A stretch of DNA of 64,000 nt from Synanceia verrucosa (lineage: Eukaryota; Chordata; Actinopteri; Perciformes; Synanceiidae): contig CM056569.1 of assembly GCA_029721515.1 (NCBI GenBank), positions 18,384,007 to 18,448,006 of the forward strand, in the 5' to 3' direction. The position numbers and the translations under genes were made by a program. Below the pieces are notes generated by a model that saw nothing but the letters and a program-made list of their open reading frames with translations, was not told the DNA's origin and ran no database searches. Positions 45,470 through 56,840 of the stretch are shown in pieces. Position 1 is the first letter of the stretch. The number at the start of each line of letters is the position of its first letter.

Positions 45470-47790
45470 ACTGACATCCTTTGCAAACAAATTTGTGGCT
45501 TGTGCGGGGCCTCTTGGCGCAGCTACTGTGGTACCACCACTGTGGTACCACCGTGGGCAAATGTCACAGCCAATCGGAAATAAATGCAGAAACAAAATAT
45601 TAAATAGATATGCAACAATAATTCTAATTGTTTATAATTACCCGGTTCGCAACCAAGGCCTTCATGCTTTGCAAATAAAATAATTTTTGTTTAGTACATT
45701 TAGATACTGTCAAGTTTCTTTTTGATCATCACTTTCAAGCCAAACTTGAAACTGGCATGGAAAATATAAGCAGTTACCCAGTTACTGTCACCATCTTCCT
45801 CTCCGCAAAGCTAACACAGGTTAGTCATCTACAAGAACAAGGGGAGTTTTTTTCCTTTAATATTTACAAGATATGCCTTTCTGAGTAAATATTAGTTATA
45901 TTTTAATACTTTGGTGTTTTTTTTTAAATATGTACAGCAAAACCATGTTTCTATCCAGTCTAAAACCATGTGTACAACATTGATAGATGTAGACACCTGT
46001 GTTCTCCAAAAGACAGACTGCTATCTGGTGTCTCATCTGGATGACACCCCAAGCAGAGTTGTCAAAAGCCACTGGAGAACCACCCAAAATGCACTCTGCA
46101 TGCTGTGAAAAAAGGTTCAAGAATGGATTGATTATGGGAAGGAGGAGCAGTCTCACAAAAAATGCTTAAAAATGATTGAACCACCCATTTCAGCAAAACT
46201 GAAGCACAACTTATCTATGTGATTCACATTGTTTAAATTAACCCTAACCCATATCAGGGGAACACCTGAACATTGTCAGCCTCTATATGGTATACATTCT
46301 TTCATTGTCCATACCAAAATAATCGCTGAATCACACACTCTGCTGAATTTTCACAGCCACAAAGAACATAACACTTGTTCTGCGTACCGTTTCCACAACA
46401 TTGTTTTTAATGTCCCAGAGTACATACATCAGGAGTACTTTTCACCCATTCGGTCTTTGTTGGAGTTGACTTTGATGTGATTGACATCAACATACAGTAT
46501 TTTAATTCAGGTTATAAGTTCCAGGTCTCTTAAATGTGTGTCTACCTTCTGTTTATTCATAAAAGGCAATTTAGGGGTAAGCATATTCACTTTAATTTGT
46601 TGATATAAATTGCGGATTGTAGAGATTAAAAATGTGTTTCATTCAAATCCTAAGATTGCTTTGTCATGCTGACCTTCAATACATAGGCCCCACATGCAGT
46701 TGCATCCAGTTGAAGTGGGTGAGGCAGTGTGTTACAATGCCCATCTGGAAGGATTCAGCCCTGTGTCTCATGAATGATCTAAAGGACATACAAGGATGTT
46801 CAAATACAGTAGATATAAATAACACATAACATGAACTTCAACATTACATATAAAATGTCCACTTTTTTAAACATATCTCTTGATCAATGTAATGCCAGTA
46901 ATGTTTGGCAACAAGCCACTAAAATATGCTCAGGTTCCCACTGGTTCATTAGAATACTGCAGATTGTGGAAGAAAGCATGATAATGGGAAGGCAGTATCA
47001 ACTGTGAAGTTACTGTAAGGACACATAACTTATAGTTTTAAGTCTTTTCAAATGTGTCAACAAGAAAGGCCCTGTCTGTGTTGTCTCTGTTATAATTCTT
47101 CACCAGGAGGGTCAAATGTGCATTAATAACCTGCCATAAAAAACATCAGGTTAAATCACGAAGTCGTAAATAAACGTGTGCTTAAACCTACATTTTCACT
47201 GAAATGACTGGATAGTGAAATCAAAAATTAAGACACCCTACCTCACTTTCCAGTTCTCAGTATTGAAAATATTCGCAAATAATATTTTGTACGGTCCAGT
47301 TTTTGAAAGCAGGACATATGGGTTTTTGCCATTCCATGCATCTTTCACATCTACAAAATCAATTTAAGAATAAAGTTTAGTGGTTATTTTTTTTCAAATG
47401 ACCTTCCAAAATTAACTCTAAAGCGACAATAGCATTGTGGCTCCATGTCTACAAATTTTACAGTCACCTGTTTATGGACAAACAATTTATTTTCTCTGTC
47501 TTCACACTCTTTATGCTTTTTATTTTATGATAAGTGTTATTGTGATAGGTTGTTTTCAAAAAATATGTAAAGCCTTCAGCTTGTACAAAATCATCTTTTA
47601 ACCAATACCAAATGGCATGTCTATATTACACTTGTTTTAACACCTCTTTGCAGGTTGCATTCCAATATTACAATTACAGTATCATTAAAATTATCAGTTC
47701 CTAATTATCATTATATTCTGCATTGTTTCGAATGTTCCTTGTAGATTACGACTGTAACATTGACAGAATATTTGCAGACAGGAGCCCATA
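45470..47790. other. Non-coding stretch
   Basis: No gene, LTR or SINE recognised over about 2.3 kb. A doubled palindrome GTGGTACCAC lies at 45529-45554. Short ORFs have no motif. Confidence 0.4.
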
Positions 47791-48008
47791 ACTCAAATGT
47801 TGAGGCACAACTTCCTGCCTCAACATGTCAGGCAAAAACATCCAGCAAATATTTTTCCAAAACCTGTTTTGTTAAGTTTGTATTTATCAAACATACTTTT
47901 GAGTATTGAGGGGTCCACTGTAGGGTTTGCAGACACAGTAGTGGCAGGTATCAGCCCTGGAGGAGCACTGGCCCATTGCCCTGTAGAGTGGTTGGCAGAA
48001 AGCCCTGA

Positions 48009-48276
48009 GGTGGTGAAGTGGTGGTGGTGGATGACACAGAGGTGGTGGATGACACAGAGGTGGTGGATGGTACAGAAGTGGTGGAGGTGGTGGATGACAC
48101 AGAGGTGGTGGAGGTGGTGGATAGTACAGAGATGGTGGCGGGCACAGAGGTGGTGAAGGGTACAGAAGTGGTGGAGGGTACAAAGATGGCGGTGGGCACA
48201 GAGGCAGTGGCTGGCACAGAGGTGGTAGAGGCAGAGGCTGGCATAGAGGTGGTGGATGATACAGAGGTGGAGGTGT
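48009..48276. repeat. 18-bp coding minisatellite
   Basis: Imperfect 18-base units (GAGGTGGTGGATGACACA on the plus strand), about 14, some shortened to 9. On the minus strand in the integrase frame each unit encodes SSTTSV, giving the Ser/Thr tail. Composition also leaves the plus strand and other minus frames open over the same span. Confidence 0.9.
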
Positions 48277-50099
48277 AAGACTTGTGTGGCACTCTTGGGT
48301 GTTGTGCTCTGTATGCCATCAAGTGATCCATGTTTATTTTTGGAATTGTCACCCCCAGCTGTCCACCAAATCAACATTTTTACCCTCAGTGGAGGCTATG
48401 GTGTAGGGCCCAAGGTAATTGGGCTCCAACTTGCCTCCTTTCCTCTGCTGGCTCCTGACATGTTGCCTCCACACTTGCTTACCAACTTAAAAGACAGGGG
48501 GAGCTTTACCTCATGTTTTTTTTAGACTGTGTTGAGGAATTTGAGATTACTCTGTAGAATGCTGTCAAGCCTCAATACTCCCTTTGTTACTTCCTGTACA
48601 GACAAATTGTCTTCAACGCTGCTATCCACCTGGTAAACACATGATTATGGTTTAAATGAGTTTAAGATTACACTGCGCCAAAATTTCAAATTTTCTACTT
48701 TTTTAAAATATTTTTTGATAAGTGCTACTCACCCTCTATTCATGTGGGATTTCAGAGGGGTAACTCGCCTAGAAAGTAGGGTGAGTGTTTGGTGGTTGTT
48801 TGGCGCTTTGTCCTGAGGCCGAACATTACTGCATCCAAATGTTGGCCCCATTCTTCAGAACCAACTTAGAGAGTGCCCTAGAAAAAAAGAGAAAATTATA
48901 AATTGTTAGATATTAATTATGTGTTTAGGGTATGAAAAGTCAAATTAACTTAAAAGTAGGTCTATATAAAAAGTGGAACAAGACATACCTCTGAACTGTC
49001 CCATTCATCCTCTCCACCAACCCATTAGTTTGTGGGTGGTAGGGGGCAGAGACTTCGTCTGATGCCCAGGATTTTGCATACGTTTTTATTTATCTGTATT
49101 AAGAAGGAAGAGGAGAAATGGCCACACGTGAAACAAGGTTAAACAGTCCGAGTTAAATAATTTTGTTATTGTTGAATAAAGCCATGAACGTGCTAGATAC
49201 AACTTATTTTTGGAGTGCTTTTTACCTACTTCATTCAAACTCTTTCCCTTGATCAGTGAGAATCCTCTTCGGTGCTTTAAATTGATAAACAAACTTTAGG
49301 ATGCACTGAGTAACTTCTTTTGCACCTTTGGTCTTGAAGGAATAGGCCTGTGGCCACTTAATCAACTAATCAATAAGTACACATGTGTAGTGGTTACCCT
49401 TGGCCGTTGTTTTTAAATTTCCAATCAAGTCCATGCCAAGAAGCTCAAATGGCTGGGTTACCTTTCAAACACAGAAAGAATTATTAGGTTTTTGATACAT
49501 TTAAATATTATTGCTTTCTATTAGCAACTGCTGTATGAATAAAAACTACACATCAAATGTTACCTACCTTAATTGGTGTGTACTCCACCTCTTGTTTTAT
49601 TATGACACCACTAGCCTGGCATGCCACACACTGACTCACCTAACATGAAAAAGAAAACATTAAAACGATTTATTAGTTAAAAATATATATTTAAGAAACA
49701 ACAGCAACAACAGTTTTCATCTCATGATTAAATTAAAAGCTGAATAGTACTACTTCCATTGTATTACATTGTATTTCATTTAAATCAAGGCATTATTTTC
49801 CAAGACAAACAATATGTATTTGTATATAGTGTGGGTGCATACTGACCCACAAATTTACGTCAGCAGACATTCCAGGCTAATAAAATCTTTTTGAGATTGC
49901 CTCTCTTGTCTTCCTCTGGCCACAGTGGGCCCCTCCGATGCTGGCATGAAAGTCAACAAAGACTTCATTTGCCTCTTGTGCACCACACAGCACTTTTGCC
50001 AGAAGAGCCCGTGGAGTCCCTTTGTACCGCTTATAGTACAGCTGCCCATTTGTAATAAATAAAAGAAACCCATGATGAATTTGAAGCGATAATGTATTC

Positions 50100-50840
50100 A
50101 TGAAATACGTATGTAATCAACTGCACTGTGACATGGTTACCAACACACAATTTTTACATGTTTCAACCCTATTTTTTGGACAAAGAAGAGATTCAACTTT
50201 CTTGATTCAGCTTATCATCTAACCATAACTGGAATGCAAGAGCAAAGTATCTGAATGTTTATATAAGTAGCCTAATATATAATATAAATAAATACATTAT
50301 GTATAGTATGAACAATATTAATCATAGAACAACGGTAATGAATATGTTCAGAAAATGGACAAGTCTATGAATATGAGCAGCTTTCGCAGTGGGTTGTGCA
50401 TATATGGCTAAGCATTTTATCCTATTCAGATATAGTACAAAAATGTGCTAAGTAGTAAGATGTTGCACAGAATAAGGTATGAGGTGTGATATAAATGTGA
50501 GGAATACACTAGAAACGAGAAAGACTGTATAGACCAGGGGTATAAGCTGAGATGTGGTAAGCTGCAGGTGACATACTGTATATGATTTTACAAAGATTTT
50601 ATCTTTTTGTTTGGGAGCTGGAACAACGATATAGCCTAAGAATCTATAATTTAGGACAAATGACAGGCTATAGAATGCACACGAGCCCCAATTAGGTCAT
50701 TTAGGTCATAGGCATTTTGTTATGTCCACTGATGTGTAGAATGTCTTAAATTTCACTTCAAGTAGTGTGTCAAAGACTAATTAGAGTGTTGAAGTAAGCC
50801 TAACAATGATTATAATAACACCCAGCATAAATGACTAATT
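50100..50840. other. First intron of the decayed integrase gene
   Basis: AT-rich sequence between the first and second coding exons on the minus strand. No separate feature seen. Confidence 0.4.
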
Positions 50841-51261
50841 TACAAGCTTGCATTTCAAAGTTTGTCATTTTTCGACGAAAGTTTGACTTTTGGGAGGTTG
50901 AAAAACCTGGTGGAAAAGTTCCATCCCTTTTGTAAATGAACACCTGCTCAAACAGAGTGGGGTCCATGTTGGAAATCACGGTGTGAAGATAATGAGGTGA
51001 AACGCTGTGACTCAGTGAGTGGGCGTCCAATAAGGAATAGGTTGGCTACAATATAGCTTACCACCACCGAATGAATAATGGTTTCAGTAAAGCGCTTTGG
51101 GTGTCTTAAAAAGGCACTACATAAATCCAAGCCATTATTATTATTATTGTTATTAGTAGTAGTAGTAGTAGTTATTATATATAGTAGTAGTAGAAATTAT
51201 TAGCAAAGTAGACGTGCGCATAATTCTCGCATAATAACTTTGATCAATCTACCATTTACAT

Positions 51262-51566
51262 TTACAGTAATATCAGCAGGTAGGTAACTGAGTGAGCTCT
51301 AATATGTCATATATCATCCCCATGAATGATATCATGTCATTTTGAGACAGAAAAACATCTCAGTCACATGGTAGGAGCACAAATCACTTTTTGGCAAGTG
51401 AAATATTGATTATGATCATATTTACAGTAATATCATCAGGTAAAATGACTGAGTGGGCTCTAATATGTCATATATCATCCCCATGAATGACATCATGTCA
51501 TTTTGAGACAGAAGAGACATATCAGTCACATGGTAGGATCAGCAATCACTTTTTGGCAGGTGAAAC
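51262..51566. repeat. Tandem duplication, ~158-bp unit, two copies
   Basis: 51262-51405 and 51420-51566 share GCTCTAATATGTCATATATC, CATCATGTCATTTTGAGACAG, CAGTCACATGGTAGGA and CAATCACTTTTTGGCA, with small differences. Confidence 0.9.
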
Positions 51567-51567
51567 G

Positions 51568-51820
51568 GTGCTGCAGTGGAGAGAGTGAGCAGCACCAAGT
51601 TCCTGGGTGTGCACATCTCTGAAGACCTGTCCTGGAGTCACAACACTGCATCACTGGCCAAAAAAGCCCATCAGCACCTGTATTTCCTCCGTAAACCAAG
51701 AAGAGCAGGAGTCCTGTCCCCGATCATGCATATATTCTACAGAGGCACCGTCAAGAGCATCCTTACCAGCTGCATCACCGTGTGGTACGGCGCCTGCACC
51801 GTGTTGTTGCCTGACTAATA
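51568..51820 (+). pseudogene. LINE reverse-transcriptase C-terminal fragment
   Basis: The plus frame reads STKFLGVHISEDLSWSHNTA, HQHLYFLRK and ILTSCITVWYGACT, the region after the RT core of CR1/Rex-type fish LINEs. It is similar to, but not the same family as, the element at 56540 (its counterpart there is YKYLGVHISADLTWS). Both ends are truncated. Confidence 0.8.
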
Positions 51821-51824
51821 CTAC

Positions 51825-52280
51825 AGTGATGTCTTCCATACACTTTAAATCGTACCTGTTGTTCTCGTGATATTGCTGCAAATCCTCTTTATCATACGGC
51901 GTCTCTCAGTAGGGTGCGGGTTTTCCTCCGTGGGTTTTTTGTCAACAAAGTGAAAAGAGCACACGTATAACGTTTCAGGTGGTCTTTTCACATTGAGGTT
52001 TTTCAGCCACATCCTTCAGGGTTCCTCATCCATGGGTAGGCGGTGGAAACTGTACCGATTCTCACAACAACATTCTCTCTTTGTCCGGGGTGCATGTTCA
52101 AAACATTGCTCTTGTAGCCACAGATTCAACTTCGTCTGGTTATTAGTACAACCGCGAACAACGGAACATGTTCCCGAGCTGCGCAACGACATTTTAAATG
52201 CTACGAACGTGATTAGAGAACAGAAAACATTTGACTTTTACACAAACCGCTATGGGAAAATCGCTTGCAGCCAAATATCT
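51825..52280. other. Upstream flank of the H2A.Z gene
   Basis: No gene. The frame 51993-52406 has no recognisable domain and overlaps likely promoter-proximal sequence. Confidence 0.4.
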
Positions 52281-52286
52281 CACAAC

Positions 52287-52311
52287 AACTTCCGGTGTCT
52301 CACCGGAAGTT
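52287..52311. promoter_or_regulatory. Palindromic paired ETS-like site
   Basis: AACTTCCGGTG, three bases TCT, then the perfect mirror CACCGGAAGTT. Each arm has the CCGGAAGT core bound by ETS/GABP factors. It lies about 335 bases upstream of the H2A.Z start codon. Confidence 0.55.
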
Positions 52312-52441
52312 ATGCCCACAATCGTTTCTACATGAGCGCCCCCAGGAATGAGGTGGATACTGGCCTGACGAATCAGCAGAACTACATTACCCAACATCAC
52401 ATTTAACGGAAACGTCTGATTTCACTGAGGCCTTCACATTC

Positions 52442-52560
52442 ATTGGCTGAACGCCAAAGCAGGAAACACCTTACGAAATATGATTGGCTAGTTCTTTGCC
52501 TGCGGGTACCCGGATAAAGAATTCGCTATATATCAGGGACAATTGGAGGCGGGGTGTAGT
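52442..52560 (+). promoter_or_regulatory. H2A.Z core promoter
   Basis: Reverse CCAAT boxes (ATTGG) at 52442, 52483 and 52542, TATATAT at 52527-52533 and a GC box GGCGGGG at 52548-52554. The TATA box lies about 95 bases before the ATG, giving a short 5' untranslated region. CCAAT plus TATA fits known H2A.Z promoters. Confidence 0.75.
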
Positions 52561-52622
52561 TTAAACTGGCAGTTGGCATCGTTCTGTGCGGCAGCTTCAG
52601 CAATTATTTGTGAATTATAAGT

Positions 52623-54257
52623 ATGGTAAGTAGTTGTTGTTGTTGTTGTTGTTTAAAGGATGTATGAGAACGGCACATTGTGTATGCTAGTGATTTTTGG
52701 GCAATACCTATGAAAGTGCTGGTGCATTTGGCGAATGACTGTTCTTCGCTAGCGTTAGCTGGTTATATTAGCGTACCATGCTGGCTAACATAGTCGGTTG
52801 CATTAAGCGGGCAGCGGATTAGCTATTGGTTGTAAATGTACGTGTTTATGTACTGCCATTCAGCGGCAATATTAGCGTTTTGTCAGTTGCAAATTCATCT
52901 CTATTGTTGTTTATCAGGCCGGTGGTAAGGCAGGCAAAGACTCCGGGAAGACTAAGACGAAGGCTATTTCGCGTTCGCAGAGGGCAGGACTACAGGTTTG
53001 TCCACTGAAACTCATTCATTTCCTCTGCCGTGCTAATGTTACTACTAGCTAACGTTAACACGCATACGGCCTTTGTTTCTCTAGTGACAGTTCTCTTTCT
53101 TATCGCAGTTCCCAGTGGGTCGTATCCACAGACACCTCAAGTCTAGAACCACCAGCCACGGTAGAGTGGGAGCCACCGCAGCCGTGTACAGCGCGGCTAT
53201 CCTGGAGTACCTCACCGCCGAGGTAACGCTGCTACCCGCCTTTCCTTTATCCACAACCCTTTGAGAGTTTGTATTTGTTGTCTGGCCTACGGCAGTGCGC
53301 AAAGCCTGAGTTTTTTTTTTCTTTTAGGTTCTGGAGTTGGCAGGAAATGCATCAAAGGATCTTAAGGTGAAGCGCATAACCCCACGCCACTTGCAGCTGG
53401 CCATTAGAGGAGATGAAGAGCTGGATTCGCTCATCAAGGCCACTATTGCTGGTGGAGGTAAGAGTGCCCTTTGGCTCCTCTGTGCCTTAGAAAAGCCTAT
53501 ATTGACATTAAGTGTTGTGCTTCATAATTGCTATATCAGTTTTAACGTATTTCATAATTTACGTATATGTATCAATGCTCAACATGGAGACTATCAGCGT
53601 TAGAATAGTTACTCCAAAAGAAGTAATGGTTTGTAGCTACCCAGAAAATATTGGCCACAGAACGAGAATAACTCCAATCCAGCAGTATTTAGTATATATT
53701 CTATCTAAAATAGTTTTTGTTTTCTAACTTATAGCATTTTTTTATTTTTTTTTTTTGACCCTTGCACTTTATTGTCTCATTTTCATGTTGTCATAACTGC
53801 TTATAGCAGACACACTCCTCTTATGTAGTACTGTCAATAGTTGTTTATGCTGATCTGCTGATTTGATTTTATTCAACTATAGCTGAAATTTTTTTTTGTT
53901 ACAAAGCTGAACCATTTGGGCACATTTTATGCCAGAGGACAAAGAGCGATTGACTGATTTATGATTGATTGGGTGCTTTATCACAGCAGTAATAAAATCC
54001 ATATTGTTACAGCTCTATACAAAAACAGACTGATAACATTGGATTGTTTTCCTCAGGCTTAAAATATCTAACACTGGAGACTACAGACTATCTTTCTGAT
54101 ACATATTGTTGTTGCATGTCAATCTTCTGATGAACTTGAACTGTTGGTGTAGTGTTTAATGCTCTGTTAATGGCTCATCCTTTCCTGGTCCACAGGTGTG
54201 ATCCCTCACATCCACAAGTCTTTGATTGGAAAGAAGGGCCAGCAGAAGACTGTATAA
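52623..54257 (+). CDS. h2az1: Histone H2A.Z (H2A.Z.1-type), five exons
   Basis: Replication-independent H2A variant that replaces H2A in nucleosomes near promoters and other sites. Coding exons: 52623-52625 (ATG only), 52918-52995, 53109-53222, 53328-53457, 54196-54257, all with GT-AG introns. Joined length is 387 bases, 128 aa, the usual family length. The protein has the Lys-rich N-tail (AGGKAGKDSGKTKTKAIS), the histone fold with VGRIHRHLKSRTTSHGRVGA, the extended acidic patch GDEELDSLIK and the tail HKSLIGKKGQQKTV. In mature numbering Thr14, Ser38 and final Val127 match H2A.Z.1 rather than H2A.Z.2. Thr12 and Ile17 differ from the human protein as I recall it. No defects are visible, and it is the only intact host gene in the window. 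Intron 1 starts with a (TTG)n run. Confidence 0.97.
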
Positions 54258-54496
54258 CCTGAGGTGCTCTAGAAGTGGTGCCATCTCAGGACGAAGTTTG
54301 CATCATGCGTTTAATGTCTTAGATTAGAACACCTGTAGGAGTTATTTGTATGGTTGTGCTTGCATTTACTCACCTGGGGTATTTTTTAAAAGTGGCTTCA
54401 GAGAAGCTCATTTTTGTGTTGTTTGGCTTTTTTTCTGTTGCTGCAGTTTGTGTTGAAACATGCTTTTGTGGCATTCACATGTTAAGGTGGTGTTTT

Positions 54497-54502
54497 AATA
54501 AA
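54497..54502 (+). terminator. H2A.Z poly(A) signal
   Basis: AATAAA, 240 bases after the stop codon, followed by T- and GT-rich sequence (from 54505 and 54585). This matches H2A.Z being polyadenylated, unlike replication-dependent histones. No histone stem-loop is seen. Confidence 0.85.
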
Positions 54503-54559
54503 GCTCTTATTGGGCATTTGAGGTTTCAGTTCTTGCGTTTTCACATTTTCATGGGCTCG

Positions 54560-55010
54560 TTTCTGTTACCATTTCCACACTGGAGGTTTTTTTTTTGTTT
54601 TTTTTTTGGTTGCTTCTCCAGCGCTTTTGGCTTTAGTTGTCTTTGTCCTACCAGTCTGAGAGACTCCACCTCAATTGACAGACTCATGGCATGCTTGGAG
54701 CCACCTGAAGCACATAAACCACTACTTTCAGCCTTGTAACTGTGTGAATTGCAAAGCATGTTTTGCTTCTTAACAGTGGACAAACATGAACTGGGTGGGG
54801 GAAAAAATGTCATTCTTGGATTCCTGAATAAAGAATGGACTGGCACAGTCATAATATTTTGCATATTGTGTATGGATGACTTACTGCAGGAAGGAAGTCA
54901 GGTGTGTCGCAGAGCTACTGAAAAAGTGCTATAACGAAACAAAATAAATTAAGGTATAAATTATTTTGAAAGGTACAACAGCTTTATCTGGTAGATATTT
55001 CATAAGGTTC
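54560..55010. other. Non-coding stretch after H2A.Z
   Basis: Poly(T)-rich, no gene recognised. Confidence 0.4.
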
Positions 55011-55015
55011 TCGAT

Positions 55016-55310
55016 CATCCATCCATTATCTACCACTTATTCTCATAGGGTTACGGGGCGGCTGGAACTTATCCCAGCTGTCTTGAGGCAGAAGGCAGGG
55101 TACACCCTGGAAAAGTTGCCACCTCATCGCAGGACACATTCACACCTACGGTCAATTTAAATTAGCCAATTAACCTAATCCCCATGCATGTTTTTGGATG
55201 GTGGGAGGAAGCCGGAGTACCAGAGAGAACCCACACAGACATGAGGAGAACATGCAAACTCAACACAGAAAGGTGGGCCTGGGTTGACAGCTGTGAGAAA
55301 CCACGCCCGT
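55016..55310 (-). mobile_element. tRNA-derived SINE-like repeat
   Basis: Same family as 30902-31202 and inverted: tail CATCCATCCATTATCTACC at left, body with CCATGCATGTTTTTGGATGG, head degraded around 55290-55310. Confidence 0.75.
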
Positions 55311-55319
55311 TTCTAGGTC

Positions 55320-55798
55320 AGTGACACTGAAATTCTCTTCAGCCATGCTTTAACCTTAATGTCAGCCCACCACTAGATGTCACTATAGCACCACTACAGC
55401 CCTCCTTACTCTGAGCTATGGGGCCCAATTAAACAAGTCAGGGCTTGTTTTCATTAAACATCAAACTCATTTTTGGGAATTCCTAGAATGAATAATAATG
55501 TAATGACACTCAAGCTGTTAATGAAATAATACTGATTTAACAAACTGAAAATCCATACAAGTATAGTGTCCCGGACAGCAGAGTTGGTGTTTTGTAGGGG
55601 ACCAACCTTTCAGGGAATTCCAGTGTTTTGGCTCAAATTTGGGTCTAAAATGGAAAATTCAGTTTAAATTCCTCACTCCTGTTCAAAATGGTGAAGAGTA
55701 GGGAATTCAGTGAGAAACAAAGAGTCCAGTTAAAGTGAAGGAGATGATGCTGCTGGTATTTGTTAAGCTCTGTATACACACCATGTTAGTGATGCAGT
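55320..55798. other. Non-coding stretch
   Basis: Nothing recognised between the two SINE copies. Confidence 0.4.
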
Positions 55799-55800
55799 CA

Positions 55801-56131
55801 CTAAGGGTGTACTGTAGTGGTTAGCACTGTCACCTCACAGAAAGAATGTACCGGGTTCGAATTCCCTGGCCCTTTCTGTGTGGAATTTACATGTTCTCCT
55901 CATGTATGCCTGTATTCTCTCTCGTAACATGTATGGGGATTAGGTTAATTGGCTAATTTAAATTGACCGTAGGTGTGAATGTGAGTGTGAGAGGTTGTCT
56001 GTCTCTATGTGTCCTGTGATGAACTGGAGACTTGTCCAGGGTGTACCCTGCCTTTCACCCTAAGACAGCTGGGATAGACTCCAACCCCCCGCGACCCTAT
56101 GAGAGGATAAGAGGTAGGAAATGGATGGATG
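55801..56131 (+). mobile_element. tRNA-derived SINE-like repeat
   Basis: Head TGTAGTGGTTAGCACTGTC and GGTTCGAATTCC (B-box-like) at 55855, body with TTACATGTTCTCCTCATG, and a tail GGAAATGGATGGATG. With the minus-strand copy at 55016 it forms an inverted pair about 500 bases apart. Confidence 0.82.
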
Positions 56132-56134
56132 TAC

Positions 56135-56535
56135 TCACTGTAACCCCAGGACAGTACACCCCCAATGCTCTGTACATTTCCAGTTATAATACATATTATT
56201 GTTCAACAAGCACTTGCCCCTTTTTTCATGAACAATCCAAGACTACAAATACTTATATCAAACACAATTCATAAAAAAGTGGGCAATAAAATGCTTAATA
56301 TCTACACTTGCCCAAGTAAACAGGCCATGAGAGACATTCACCGGTTCATCCTTCAGCACAGTAAACTTTGTCCTGACCACCGTTTTTGTACACTTCATGT
56401 CGTCATGGCAATGGCACCTCTATTACTACAGTGGCTGTCCTTTGCTGCTTCCTGCTGTCCATAGTATTATACAGCCTGAACATGTTTAAGACATAATTAT
56501 ATGAGTGTGTAAAAATAAAACATTAAATTGGATCA
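56135..56535. other. Non-coding stretch
   Basis: No recognised gene. Confidence 0.4.
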
Positions 56536-56840
56536 CACTTTTTTTTTGGGTGACACTCCCTGACACCCAAAGGGAGCACTACTCCCTGATTAGTAGTGCT
56601 CCGTTTAGGCACTCTCTTTGCCACGCTCGCAGTCAGTCGCAGCTTTCTTGCATCATGTCATAGCTGTGATGCACTCTGTACTTGGGTCTCTTTGCTCAAC
56701 TTCTGCACCTGAGCTGGGCTTAGTTTAACATAGGTTTCATAAAAACTGAGACCCTTTGTGCAAGTCAGCATTGTGCTGTGCTCTGTGTGGGGCATTTGTA
56801 GCTCACAGTGGCTCTGAGAGGACTCACTATCTAAATCTAG

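Larger units (their letters stand above)
47820..50967 (-). pseudogene. Decayed seven-exon Gypsy/Ginger-like integrase gene
   Basis: Seven colinear minus-strand exons with mostly GT-AG borders: about 50967-50842 (MDPTLFEQVFIYKRDGTFPP), 50041-49847 (H...H of the H2C2 finger, FYWPGMSADVNLW), 49639-49568 (VSQCVACQAS), 49461-49226 (integrase core, GMDLIG and LTDQGKEF), 49093-48989 (YHPQTNGLVERMNGTV, with the Glu), 48877-48733 (MFGLRTKRQTTTKHSPYF) and 48629 to about 47820 (LEPNYLGPYTI, a GPY/F-like motif; VTIPKINMDHLMAYR; then a Ser/Thr repeat tail). In this copy a TAG replaces a codon in VLID-stop-LIKW and at least three frameshifts occur, so it is dead. Introns inside an integrase suggest a Ginger-type DNA transposon or a domesticated integrase, not an ordinary retrotransposon. 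Confidence 0.75.

Noticed and set aside
48018..48278. Plus-strand ORF of repeated VVDDTEVV
   Set aside because: A by-product of the 18-bp minisatellite; real coding context is on the minus strand.
51993..52406. 137-aa ORF upstream of H2A.Z as a divergent or upstream gene
   Set aside because: No domain, no splice context, and it overlaps the ETS palindrome and promoter-proximal sequence.
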